A stretch of 64,000 bases of DNA from a bacterium (GTDB lineage: Bacteria; SAR324; XYD2-FULL-50-16). The translations under genes were made by a program, and so were the position numbers. Location of the stretch: contig JAHJTV010000018.1 of assembly GCA_018829445.1 (NCBI GenBank), positions 1 through 64,000 on the forward strand, read 5' to 3'. Numbering within the stretch: position 1 is the first letter of the stretch; the number at the start of each line of letters is the position of its first letter. Positions 45,832 to 53,770 of this stretch are shown piece by piece. The notes under the pieces were generated by a model that worked only from the letters and a program-made list of their open reading frames with translations, searched no databases and was not told where the DNA came from.

Positions 45832-46383
45832 TTGAACCTGAAAAAACTGGTATTGCTGATTGTGGCAGGATTAGCCTTATTGCCCATAACTCCAGGGCTT
45901 ATAAACGCGAAAAATGAGCCGGCTGTTGAACAGTATGAGATCACCGTTTATCATCATGATTCTTGAGGCTGTTGCAAAGGATGGGGGGCCCATCTTGAAC
46001 AGAATGGTTTTATCGTCAACATGATCTCAATAAAGAACAGCAACCAGATAAAAAAGAAGTTTCAAATTCCCCCAAACCTGGAGTCCTGTCATACGGCAAA
46101 AGCCGGTGACTATGTTATTGAAGGCCACATTCCTGCTGAGGATATCAAACGGTTATTGAGAGAAAAACCTGATATCAGAGGATTAGTAGTTCCCGGGATG
46201 CCGGGGGGATCACCCGGAATGGAAAGCTCTCCTTACCAACCGTACAAGGTTTTAAGTCTGGGAAAAGATGGAAAAACTGGGGTTTTTTCAAGTCACCAAA
46301 ATCAGTCATTTGACGAACAAACTCCCGCGGGCACCAGCGGAGAGTATGTTTCACCCGGGGATTTAATGCCCTTTTTACTATAA
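45832..46383 (+). CDS. DUF411 metal-binding-type protein, probable selenoprotein (UGA = Sec)
   Basis: An exported protein. From the TTG at 45832, preceded by AGAGGT, it begins MNLKKLVLLIVAGLALLPIT, a clean signal peptide; an upstream ATG at 45784 is in frame. The mature part follows the DUF411 pattern throughout: ITVYHHDS-TGA-GCCKGW, then HLEQNGF, ESCHTAKAGDYVIEGHIPAE, IRGLVVPGMPGGSPGMESSP. In Cys-type relatives the TGA position (45964-45966) is the first Cys of CGCC. The frame continues in phase for 139 codons past the TGA with full conservation, and a SECIS-like hairpin follows directly. Selenocysteine insertion is the best reading; the alternative is a very recent nonsense mutation. The product probably binds or reduces a metal or thiol in the periplasm. 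Confidence 0.85.
45967..46002 (+). promoter_or_regulatory. Candidate bacterial SECIS element
   Basis: Directly after the TGA the RNA can fold into a lower stem CUGUU/AACAG (45969-45973 with 45998-46002), an asymmetric internal loop, and an 8-bp upper stem (45978-45985 with 45989-45996, one G-U pair) capped by GGG (45986-45988). The apical loop lies 19 nt after the UGA, inside the 16-37 nt window usual for bacterial SECIS, and contains G as required for SelB binding. Confidence 0.7.
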
Positions 46384-46393
46384 ATCCACTGAA

Positions 46394-46816
46394 TTATTGC
46401 GTAACGATTGGAAGTCCCAGACGGTACCACTTCAGAATTCCTCCCGTCATGTTATAAACCCGCATAAAATTCATCTGCCGCATCATTTCCAATGCTTTCA
46501 AACTGCGGTTGCCACTGCGGCAATAAAGCAGATATGTCTTTTGTTTATCCAGTTTCATAAGATTTATTGGGAAAGTCTTAGAACGAATATCCAACAGAAT
46601 CGAATTTTTGATACGAGCCTGGGAGAACTCTGCAGGAGTCCTGACATCCAGAATAATAAAATCAGGATTACTCTTATTGTTCTCAATGAGTGCGAAAAAT
46701 TCCAGTGGCGGGATGCTTTGGAAAAGAGGAGCAACAGTGACCTGCGCTGGAGAGCAATAAGCCCACATGAGGATCAAAAAAAAACCAAAACCAATTTTCC
46801 CGATTTTACTATTCAT
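46394..46816 (-). CDS. Exported rhodanese-like protein
   Basis: A single-domain rhodanese of about 140 residues with an N-terminal signal segment (MNSKIGKIGFGFFLILMWAY). The domain shows FIILDVRTPAEFSQARIKNS and the active-site loop LLYCRSGNRSLKAL, with Cys about residue 99, followed by YNMTGGILKWYRLGLPI. It should carry sulfur or act on periplasmic thiols. A longer frame to 46987 exists, but the extra 57 residues do not resemble the family and would bury the signal peptide. It converges on the DUF411 gene with a 10-bp gap, so thiol or selenol chemistry may link them; that is inference. Confidence 0.87.
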   Translation of the reverse strand: MNSKIGKIGFGFFLILMWAYCSPAQVTVAPLFQSIPPLEFFALIENNKSNPDFIILDVRTPAEFSQARIKNSILLDIRSKTFPINLMKLDKQKTYLLYCRSGNRSLKALEMMRQMNFMRVYNMTGGILKWYRLGLPIVTQ

Positions 46817-48288
46817 GATTTTCTCAAAAATGCAGTTTTTATTGGAATCACTATCGAACTTTTCTTTCGATACAGGAGAACAGTTTAATGCATTTTTGTC
46901 TACCGTTCCCTTTGAGAGTGTGCACCACAAAGTTTTCTCAGGCTCTCTTCGCCTGAAAGGATAAGCTAGTGCAAACACAATCATCAAAACGTAGTGTCTT
47001 GTTAATCTTGTATTTTTAAAAGTCCATTTTCTGCTATCGGACCCAGGTGATTATTTTTAATATTGATTGATCCCTTTGCAACTCTCGCTTCCGTCAATCC
47101 TACTGAGACAGAAAAGCCCGAAGCCTCAATCCGCAAAATATATTGTTCTTTTTGCTGCATGATCAGTTTTAATTCCCGCTACAGAGTTATCCATAAAACG
47201 TCTACACCATTGTTGAAGCATCATAACTTTGAAATTATAAAGCAACAGATAGCTTTGTGATTTAAGCTTCATTTGACAGTTTTTAAGCCAGATGTAATAA
47301 TCACTCGTATAATAATACGTTTACATATAGTTTTTATACGAATTATAAAGCAAACCAGCGTATTATACTGATTATTCCCACTCTCGACACTCGAAGTTCA
47401 AGTCCCGCTATCATACCGGTCAGATGAGAGTAAATTGTGCAGGGAGGGCTTGTCAGTTGATTTAAATCTGCATTATTGCCTAAGCAGCTGTTCAGTATTA
47501 ACTCCTCTGTACACTGCAATTCCTGTCAAAATTGGAGAATCATAAAACTCGGTGGGTGTTTTTCCGGATTTGATCTGTTTGTTTTCTTCTCTTTGGGGAC
47601 TTCTACGATAGTGGTAACGATAATCGAATCGTCTGTGGCAATGAAGCCTTGTTTGGACAAGAAGGATTCGAATTTATCAAACATGAGTCCGCTCCGAAAA
47701 GTCATTTTTTCTTGTCATTCCGGCCTTCGAGCCGGAATCCAGGATAATGTGCATTTAGGTAAAACCGCTTGGATCCCGGATCAAGTCCGGGATGACAGCC
47801 TTTGAAAATTTTATTGCAAAAATCAGATATTCAATGTTTAGTTACCATTTTGAATATTTGAATACTTTTCGGAGTGGACTCAAACATGCAGTCAATCAAA
47901 CCCAGATTTGATAACCGATCTTCATATTTCCAGCTTGTTGTGTAATCGGGAGCCGATTCATTGTTTGAACAATAAAATCTGCTTTAAACAGACTCCGACA
48001 ACTGACGAGCGATCAAAGGTAAAATGGAAGGCCAGTTAATAGTACAGAAAATTCTCAAACGAATAGTCGGATGAATCAGATTGGTTGAGGGCACAAACAC
48101 TTCAATTTAGTTAGTGCTCGAATTATTAAATTCAAGCTGCTGATAAACAAATTGATACAGCAACCTTATTCGCGCCTGAAGAGTTTTAGTCCCACCGTAT
48201 GGCCGTGAGCGTGATGCGATTCAAATAAGGCAACAATGTTAAGAAAGTTAATATTGGAAGATCATATTGAACACTCAAGGAGTTAGAG
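46817..48288. other. Long intergenic stretch before the Liv-type operon
   Basis: About 1.5 kb without a supported gene, broken only by the palindromic repeat at 47713-47797. The frame at 47476-47805 is largely translated repeat. The right end must hold the promoter of the transporter operon; I could not identify it. Confidence 0.4.
47713..47797. repeat. Dispersed palindromic repeat (TGTCATTCCGG...CCGGGATGACA type)
   Basis: Outer ends tgtcattccgg and ccgggatgaca are inverted repeats. Inside are two small hairpins, attccggc-cttcga-gccggaat and tcccgga-tcaag-tccggga. Sequences of this kind are scattered in many proteobacterial genomes. Related copies occur here at 55797-55912 and around 55985-56185. 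Confidence 0.8.
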
Positions 48289-48999
48289 ATGCTAAAACTA
48301 TCTAATGTGACCAAACGTTTTGGCGCACTTATCGCCGTTAATGACCTCTCCCTGGAAGTTGAAAAAGGGAAAATCTACGGTATCGCCGGTCCTAACGGTG
48401 CAGGTAAGTCGACAATCTATAATCTTATTTCCGGTTTTTACAACTATGAAGGTAAGATTGAATTTAATGGGAAATCTATTTCCAATTTACATCCTTACCA
48501 GATTGTCAAGCGTGGTATTTCAAGAACCTTTCAGATTCCCCAGACATTCCCCAGTTTATCTGTAGAAGACAGCATCGATATCGGCAATCGATTCGGAAAC
48601 ACCCGGCGTTACAGACGGAAAAAAGTTGATGAGATCATCAATTTTGTTGGTTTGCACAATGAGCGCAAACACAAAACCGGAACACTAGATCTACTGGGAA
48701 AGAAAAAACTGATGATCGGAGCAGCGCTGGCAACCGGCCCAAAACTGTTCATGCTCGACGAACCGATGGCAGGGTCCAATGCCCACGAAATCAAAGATCT
48801 GATGAAGCTGATTCAAAAAATAAACATCGAATTGGGGATCACCATTATCATTATTGAACACTTCATGAAAGTTCTGACAGAGCTGACTGAGACGTTGCTT
48901 ATAATAGAAACGGGAAGTGAAATATGTTGCGGCAACCCCAGCGAAGTAACAAGTAATCCTGAGGTTATCGAATGTTACTTAGGGACCGATCATGATTAG
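48289..48999 (+). CDS. livG: Branched-chain-type ABC transporter ATP-binding protein (LivG-like)
   Basis: A 236-aa ATPase. Walker A is GPNGAGKST, the Q-loop follows in RTFQIPQTFPSLSVEDSI, Walker B is KLFMLDEPMAGSN and the H-loop is IIEHFMKV. The signature is unusual: the place of LSYGQQRRLEIARAL in typical LivG is taken by LDLLGKKKLMIGAAL. The stop overlaps the start of the next ATPase gene. It is the first gene of a five-gene importer operon of the Liv (HAAT) type that takes up branched-chain amino acids, amides or aromatic acids. The symbol denotes family position only. Confidence 0.88.
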   Translation: MLKLSNVTKRFGALIAVNDLSLEVEKGKIYGIAGPNGAGKSTIYNLISGFYNYEGKIEFNGKSISNLHPYQIVKRGISRTFQIPQTFPSLSVEDSIDIGNRFGNTRRYRRKKVDEIINFVGLHNERKHKTGTLDLLGKKKLMIGAALATGPKLFMLDEPMAGSNAHEIKDLMKLIQKINIELGITIIIIEHFMKVLTELTETLLIIETGSEICCGNPSEVTSNPEVIECYLGTDHD

Positions 49000-49696
49000 A
49001 GTAAACCGGTTGAATGCTTATTATGGGCAATTCCATGTTCTGAACGACGTTTCCATATCGGTAGAAAAGAACCAGGTTGTGGTGGTATTGGGTCCCAATG
49101 GCCATGGCAAGAGCACCCTTCTCAAGTCAATTTGTGGCCTGGTCGAAAAAACAGTCGGTGAAATCTATTTTAATGACTCTGATATTACACAATTGTCTTC
49201 CGAAAAACGCGTCAATAATGGAATCACTTATGTTGCAGAAACTCGGGAGCTGTTTCCTCAAATGACCGTACTGGAAAACCTGAAATTAGGTGCTTATGCC
49301 AAGAGGGCTCGCCCCTACGAAAAGGAAAACCTGGCAAAAGTATTCGATCTATTTCCTAGACTTGCAGCGCGGAAAAAGCAACTGGCTTCGACCATGAGCG
49401 GCGGTGAGGCCAAAATGCTTGCTATTGCACGGGGACTGATGTCCAACGCTAAATTTCTGGCAATCGACGAACCCTCACTTGGTTTGCAGCCCAGTTTGCG
49501 CACAGAAGTTTTTAAGACTATCAAAACCATCAATGAACAGGGGATTTCGATCCTGCTTGTCGAACAAAATATACCTCAAATCGCTCAACTGGCCAGCAAG
49601 ATTTATGTTTTGGAAGAGGGAAAAATCTCTTTTGAAGGCAGTGCAGACGATGCGATCGGTGATGAGCATCTAAAGGAGATTTTTCTGGGGATGTAA
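48992..49696 (+). CDS. livF: Branched-chain-type ABC transporter ATP-binding protein (LivF-like)
   Basis: A 234-aa ATPase partner of the preceding protein. It has Walker A GPNGHGKST, a typical LivF segment YVAETRELFPQMTVLENLKL, signature TMSGGEAKMLAIARGL, Walker B FLAIDEPSLGLQP and the H-loop-region ending LLVEQNIPQIAQLA. It overlaps the previous gene by 8 bp, which indicates translational coupling. Both ATPases together would power one importer. Confidence 0.92.
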   Translation: MIRVNRLNAYYGQFHVLNDVSISVEKNQVVVVLGPNGHGKSTLLKSICGLVEKTVGEIYFNDSDITQLSSEKRVNNGITYVAETRELFPQMTVLENLKLGAYAKRARPYEKENLAKVFDLFPRLAARKKQLASTMSGGEAKMLAIARGLMSNAKFLAIDEPSLGLQPSLRTEVFKTIKTINEQGISILLVEQNIPQIAQLASKIYVLEEGKISFEGSADDAIGDEHLKEIFLGM

Positions 49697-49768
49697 CCTG
49701 GGCACAGTTGGGAAAAACCGAGTTTTAACCTGCTGGTGTACCCTAAAAATAACAAACAAAAAACGTTT

Positions 49769-50671
49769 ATGTTTACTGAAGATACAATTTTATTACTCTA
49801 TGAGATATCCGATGTACTGGTAGCAGGGCTTTCCAAAGGTTCTGTTTATGCTTTGATGGCTGTGGGCATGACGCTGGTGTATGGCGTATCCAAGGCATTC
49901 AACTTTGCCTATGGAGACTTTTTCAATATGGGTGGCTATTTTGCCTGGATACTGATTGTTGGGCTGGGATTGGAATTCGGCGGATATATTGCCGTCTTCA
50001 TCATCGTTTTACCCCTTCTATTCGGCGTTGGTTACGGGCTGGAAAAGTTTTTGGTCGCTCCTTTGAGAAAAAGGGCAGATTGGGAGAATCGGATCATGAT
50101 GCTCACGCTTGGCCTGGCGCTATTCCTGACAAATCTCTATATGGTGGTTTTCGGAGTCAAACTGAAGTCCCTCCCTCCAATCCTGGATGGCATTCTGGAA
50201 GCTGGGCAATTTGTTTTTTCCTACCAGGACATTATGATTTTTGGATTATCACTTGGAGGGATTCTGCTTTTTGGATGGATGTTAAACAACACTCGAACCG
50301 GGATGGCTGTGCGGGCAGTTGCACAAAACCCCGCCGGAGCCAAAATAGTTGGCATCAATATCGGTCGGATTTTTGCTGCAACATTTGCTATCTCGACGGT
50401 CATGGTAGGGTTCGGCGGTATTCTGTTAAGTCAAAAACTATTCATTAATCCCAGCTCAGGAGGTGCCATAATGGTAAAAGCCTGGGTTGTGACAGCTTTT
50501 GGCGGTATGGGATCAATTCGTGGCGGACTATATGGAGCTTTTATTATCGGTATCGTGGAGGCTTTCGTAGGTTGGAAGTTCGGTATGAGCTATGGAATTA
50601 TTGCTTTATTTATTCTTTTACTGGGTACTCTGGTGATACGACCTCAAGGTTTAATGGGAAAAGGTGAGTGA
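49769..50671 (+). CDS. livH: Branched-chain-type ABC transporter permease (LivH-like)
   Basis: An inner-membrane permease of about 300 residues with eight or so helices. Family hallmarks are ALMAVGMTLVYGVSKAFNFA, AVRAVAQNPAGAKIVGINIG and VKAWVVTAFGGMGSIRGGLY. The ATG at 49769 starts just before the first helix; a GTG at 49736 would add 11 polar residues, and neither has a clear ribosome site. It lies 3 bp from the second permease gene. Confidence 0.9.
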   Translation: MFTEDTILLLYEISDVLVAGLSKGSVYALMAVGMTLVYGVSKAFNFAYGDFFNMGGYFAWILIVGLGLEFGGYIAVFIIVLPLLFGVGYGLEKFLVAPLRKRADWENRIMMLTLGLALFLTNLYMVVFGVKLKSLPPILDGILEAGQFVFSYQDIMIFGLSLGGILLFGWMLNNTRTGMAVRAVAQNPAGAKIVGINIGRIFAATFAISTVMVGFGGILLSQKLFINPSSGGAIMVKAWVVTAFGGMGSIRGGLYGAFIIGIVEAFVGWKFGMSYGIIALFILLLGTLVIRPQGLMGKGE

Positions 50672-50674
50672 AAT

Positions 50675-51673
50675 ATGAGTTTAAAACAGATGATCGTTTT
50701 TATTGGGGTGTCATACGGGATAATGGCACTGCTGCCTATTCTGGTCGGTGATATTCCATTCATAATGAATATCCTGGTCATGTGCCTTATCTGGGCTGTT
50801 GTGGCTTCATGCTGGGATGTGATGATGGGCTTCGCCGGAATCTTTTCGTTTGGTCAGGTGGCTTTTTTCGTCATTGGTGCCTATTGTTCTGCTATTCTAT
50901 CGGTTAGTCACGGCATCACTCCCACTGTTGCAATTGTTTTAGGAGGAGTTTTTACGGCCGGTATGGGCGTTCTGGTTGGGCTCCCCTGCCTCAGACTGGC
51001 AGGTCCGTACATTGCACTGGTTACCTTTGGAGTCCACATGGCTCTGCAACCACTGCTTAGAGGGGAAATCGGGATTGCTATTGGATCAGGCGGAGCTTTA
51101 GGGCTTTTGACCATACCACCGATCAGTCTGTTTGGGTATGATTTCACCACAAACAATATTGTCCCAACCTTTTATCTGATCCTGTTGATATCGCTGGCTT
51201 GCATCCTTGCTATCATGTTCATGATCAAATCTTACTGGGGAAATGCCTTTCTTGCCCTTAAAGACTCGGAAGAATTTGCGATGAGCCTGGGCATCAGCGC
51301 CTTTAAATATAAACTAATGGTGTTCGCCATTACTTCCTTTCTCACCGGAATCATCGGAGGGGTTTACGGCCATTTTTATGGCGTTCTTTCTGTTCGCATG
51401 CTGGATCTGGATCTCTTCAGTATTTTAATGGTGATGATACTCGCAGGAGGTTTGGGGCACTTTCCCGGAGCGGTTTTAGGCTCATTTCTGGTTGTTGCAG
51501 GGAGTGAGTTGATGGCACCGCTGGGTGCCTATCGAGCAGTCACAATGGGAGCCTTGGTTGTCATTCTGGTGTTGGCCCTGCCGGACGGTGTGATGGGGAT
51601 ACTCTTTAAATGGTTGAACAAAGGCAATACTGATAATCAGGTTGTAAATCACTCAAACGGGTCTGTTCATTAG
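50675..51673 (+). CDS. livM: Branched-chain-type ABC transporter permease (LivM-like)
   Basis: A 332-aa permease. Typical segments are CWDVMMGFAGIFSFGQVAFF, VGLPCLRLAGPYIALVTFGV, ALKDSEEFAMSLGISAFKYK and VMILAGGLGHFPGAVLGSFL. It starts 3 bp after livH with GGTGAG upstream. Together with LivH it forms the membrane channel. Confidence 0.92.
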   Translation: MSLKQMIVFIGVSYGIMALLPILVGDIPFIMNILVMCLIWAVVASCWDVMMGFAGIFSFGQVAFFVIGAYCSAILSVSHGITPTVAIVLGGVFTAGMGVLVGLPCLRLAGPYIALVTFGVHMALQPLLRGEIGIAIGSGGALGLLTIPPISLFGYDFTTNNIVPTFYLILLISLACILAIMFMIKSYWGNAFLALKDSEEFAMSLGISAFKYKLMVFAITSFLTGIIGGVYGHFYGVLSVRMLDLDLFSILMVMILAGGLGHFPGAVLGSFLVVAGSELMAPLGAYRAVTMGALVVILVLALPDGVMGILFKWLNKGNTDNQVVNHSNGSVH

Positions 51674-51823
51674 GTGCGATAAATCTCAAAGTAAGGTCGT
51701 TTTTGATTTACTTGATTTTCTATTGAGTGCCGGATTGAAAATAGAATCTGGCATTCGAAATCCATTTGCATCTTCAGGGAATTCCTGGGAGATGCATATT
51801 TTTTAAACAGCATGGAGAGTAAC

Positions 51824-53044
51824 ATGAAAAAGTTTAAGTTATTGGGTCTGTTTTTTGCGATCTGTTTTTTTATGGTTGATGGCGTCACCGCTGCTGACAC
51901 CATCCCCATCGGTGTACCAATACCGATGACCGGTTGGGCAGCAGGTTCTGGTGCCGATTACTTTAACGGAATCAAAATGTCGGTTGATGAGATCAATCAG
52001 TCCGGTGGGCTGCTTGGAAAACAGATTGAGATTATTCGCTTTGATTCAAAAGGATTTGAGCCCGAAATTGTATTACAGGCTGCAGATTATCTATGTGGTC
52101 AGAAAAAAGTGGCTTCCATTCATGCCGGTTGGGCTGGATGGGGTCAGGATGTTCGCGCCTATGGAAAATATGACGCGCCGTTTTTCGCTGATGATGGCTC
52201 TCAGGCAGCAGTAGATGTTTTCCGGGAAGACCCGGAGAAATACTACAATATATACCAATTAACACCAACTGGTCCGGGCCAGGCAAACAGTATGTTCAAA
52301 GCCTTAACAAATTTACCTTATGAATGGCCAAATAAAAAAGTTGTCATTATCAACACCGACGACTCCTGGGGATTGGAAATCAAAGACACTCTGGTCAAGA
52401 ATTTTGAAAAAATCGGCTGGAAAGTGGCCAAGCAGGAAACAGTACCATACGGAACGAGTGAATGGGGTGTTATCTTGTCTCAGATTCGGAGAATCAAACC
52501 TGCCCTCATCCACTTTGAAATCGCCAGTGGTCAGGAAAATATCACATTTGTACAACAGTTTCTAAAAAGACCAACCAATTCAATCGTAAGTCTGGGTTGG
52601 GGAATCACACCCCGCGAAGTGATTAATGTATTGGGAACAAAAGCCGATGGTTTGATTGGTGAGATGCCTGCCGGTCTGCCTGGCCCAAAAGCTCCAAATG
52701 CTGCTGGACAGGCCTGGTTGGAAAAATGGAATAGTCTTTTCAAATATCAGGTTCCCGCCGGAGCCTGGATTACCTATACTGCTGTGAAAGCTTGGGCAAA
52801 TGCCGTGACACAGGTTGGCGACGCTTATGATTTCAAAGCCGTGAACAAATACTTGAAAGAAAATGGGTATGAAGGGACCCAAGGCAAGATAATGTGGGAT
52901 AAGGACAATGTGCTTCGAGCCCAGAAGGGTTCTCCTGTCGTTCATTATCAAGTACAGGGTGGTGAATTGCAGGCTATCTTCACAGATCCGCCTTTGACGC
53001 CTTATCCAAATACCAGTTTTATAAAACCACGTTGGATCAAGTAA
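51824..53044 (+). CDS. livK: Branched-chain-type ABC transporter substrate-binding protein (LivK-like)
   Basis: A 406-aa binding protein with a signal peptide (MKKFKLLGLFFAICFFMVDG, cleavage near VTA-AD) and the periplasmic-binding type I fold: IPIGVPIPMTGWAAGSG, SVDEINQSGGLLGKQIEIIR, VVIINTDDSWGLEIKDTLVK. The ATG at 51824 follows GGAGAG; an ATG 12 bp upstream overlaps that site. It closes the transporter set. Trp- and Tyr-rich stretches around the likely ligand pocket would suit an aromatic or cyclic ligand, but the substrate is unknown. Confidence 0.92.
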   Translation: MKKFKLLGLFFAICFFMVDGVTAADTIPIGVPIPMTGWAAGSGADYFNGIKMSVDEINQSGGLLGKQIEIIRFDSKGFEPEIVLQAADYLCGQKKVASIHAGWAGWGQDVRAYGKYDAPFFADDGSQAAVDVFREDPEKYYNIYQLTPTGPGQANSMFKALTNLPYEWPNKKVVIINTDDSWGLEIKDTLVKNFEKIGWKVAKQETVPYGTSEWGVILSQIRRIKPALIHFEIASGQENITFVQQFLKRPTNSIVSLGWGITPREVINVLGTKADGLIGEMPAGLPGPKAPNAAGQAWLEKWNSLFKYQVPAGAWITYTAVKAWANAVTQVGDAYDFKAVNKYLKENGYEGTQGKIMWDKDNVLRAQKGSPVVHYQVQGGELQAIFTDPPLTPYPNTSFIKPRWIK

Positions 53045-53103
53045 GGTTTAAGATATTATGACAATTGGTCTCACCTTTGATTGCGGTACCCTGTTAAGCA
53101 GGA

Positions 53104-53124
53104 GTCCCCAATCAAACTGGGGAC
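53104..53124 (+). terminator. Hairpin downstream of livK
   Basis: A 7-bp stem, gtcccca (53104-53110) and tggggac (53118-53124), with a 7-nt loop and a short T-run (agactttt) after it. It lies 60 bp after the livK stop and may separate the importer transcript from the ferredoxin-AOR genes. Confidence 0.6.
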
Positions 53125-53311
53125 AGACTTTTGCCTGAGACCCGGATAAAAGCATTGAGCTGAATTCCGGGTCAACAGGCAGTGTCATTCTTTCTTAGTT
53201 GAAGTGCACAGCCAGCAATGCAAATGTTTATCATCTCGAACCTAATTTGCGAATCAGGTTATACTGATCTTCAAATTAAGTTCGGGATTCATTATTTATC
53301 AAAGAGAGACA

Positions 53312-53770
53312 GTGGTAAACTTAAAAACGAAAGTGATCATCAAGACTCACTTTGACCTTTGTACAGGATGTCTGATTTGTCAATTGGAATGCTCGGCCTG
53401 GCTTTTTAATGGATTTAATCCGCACCGATCAGCGTTGAACATCAAACATACCAACGAAAACCTATATCACTTTCCAATTGTTTGTAATCACTGCGAAAAC
53501 ACGTATTGCGCTAAAGTTTGCCCAGCCAAGGCAATTTCGAGGAATGAAGCAACAGGTGCTATTGTGGTCGACCAAGAGAAATGTGTGGGTTGTAAAAAGG
53601 AATATTGCACCGTCTATTGCCCAATTAATGTTATCCATATTGAGCCGGTTTCCAGGAAAGCTTATAAATGTGACTTGTGTCAGGGGGCGCCCCGTTGCGT
53701 AGAAAGCTGTCCGACCGGAGCCCTGGAGCTGGTGACCCGAATCAGCTTTTCCCAAGGAGAAAACGAATGA
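53312..53770 (+). CDS. Polyferredoxin with four [4Fe-4S] motifs
   Basis: A 152-aa iron-sulfur protein with sixteen Cys in four groups: CTGCLICQLEC, CNHCENTYCAKVCP, CVGCKKEYCTVYCP and CDLCQGAPRCVESCP. The layout is that of HycB/DmsB-like electron-transfer subunits, so it probably holds four cubane clusters. GTG start with AGAGAG upstream. Its stop overlaps the start of the AOR gene (ATGA), so the two are made together. It should accept electrons from aldehyde oxidation and pass them to other carriers. No signal peptide. Confidence 0.92.
   Translation: MVNLKTKVIIKTHFDLCTGCLICQLECSAWLFNGFNPHRSALNIKHTNENLYHFPIVCNHCENTYCAKVCPAKAISRNEATGAIVVDQEKCVGCKKEYCTVYCPINVIHIEPVSRKAYKCDLCQGAPRCVESCPTGALELVTRISFSQGENE

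Noticed and set aside
47380-47425. tRNA-like T-arm sequence (gttcaagtcccgc)
   Set aside because: The flanking bases do not pair and no D-arm, anticodon arm or acceptor stem can be built around it.
47476-47805. 109-codon ORF before the Liv operon
   Set aside because: Its C-terminal third is the translation of a dispersed palindromic repeat, a common source of false ORFs.
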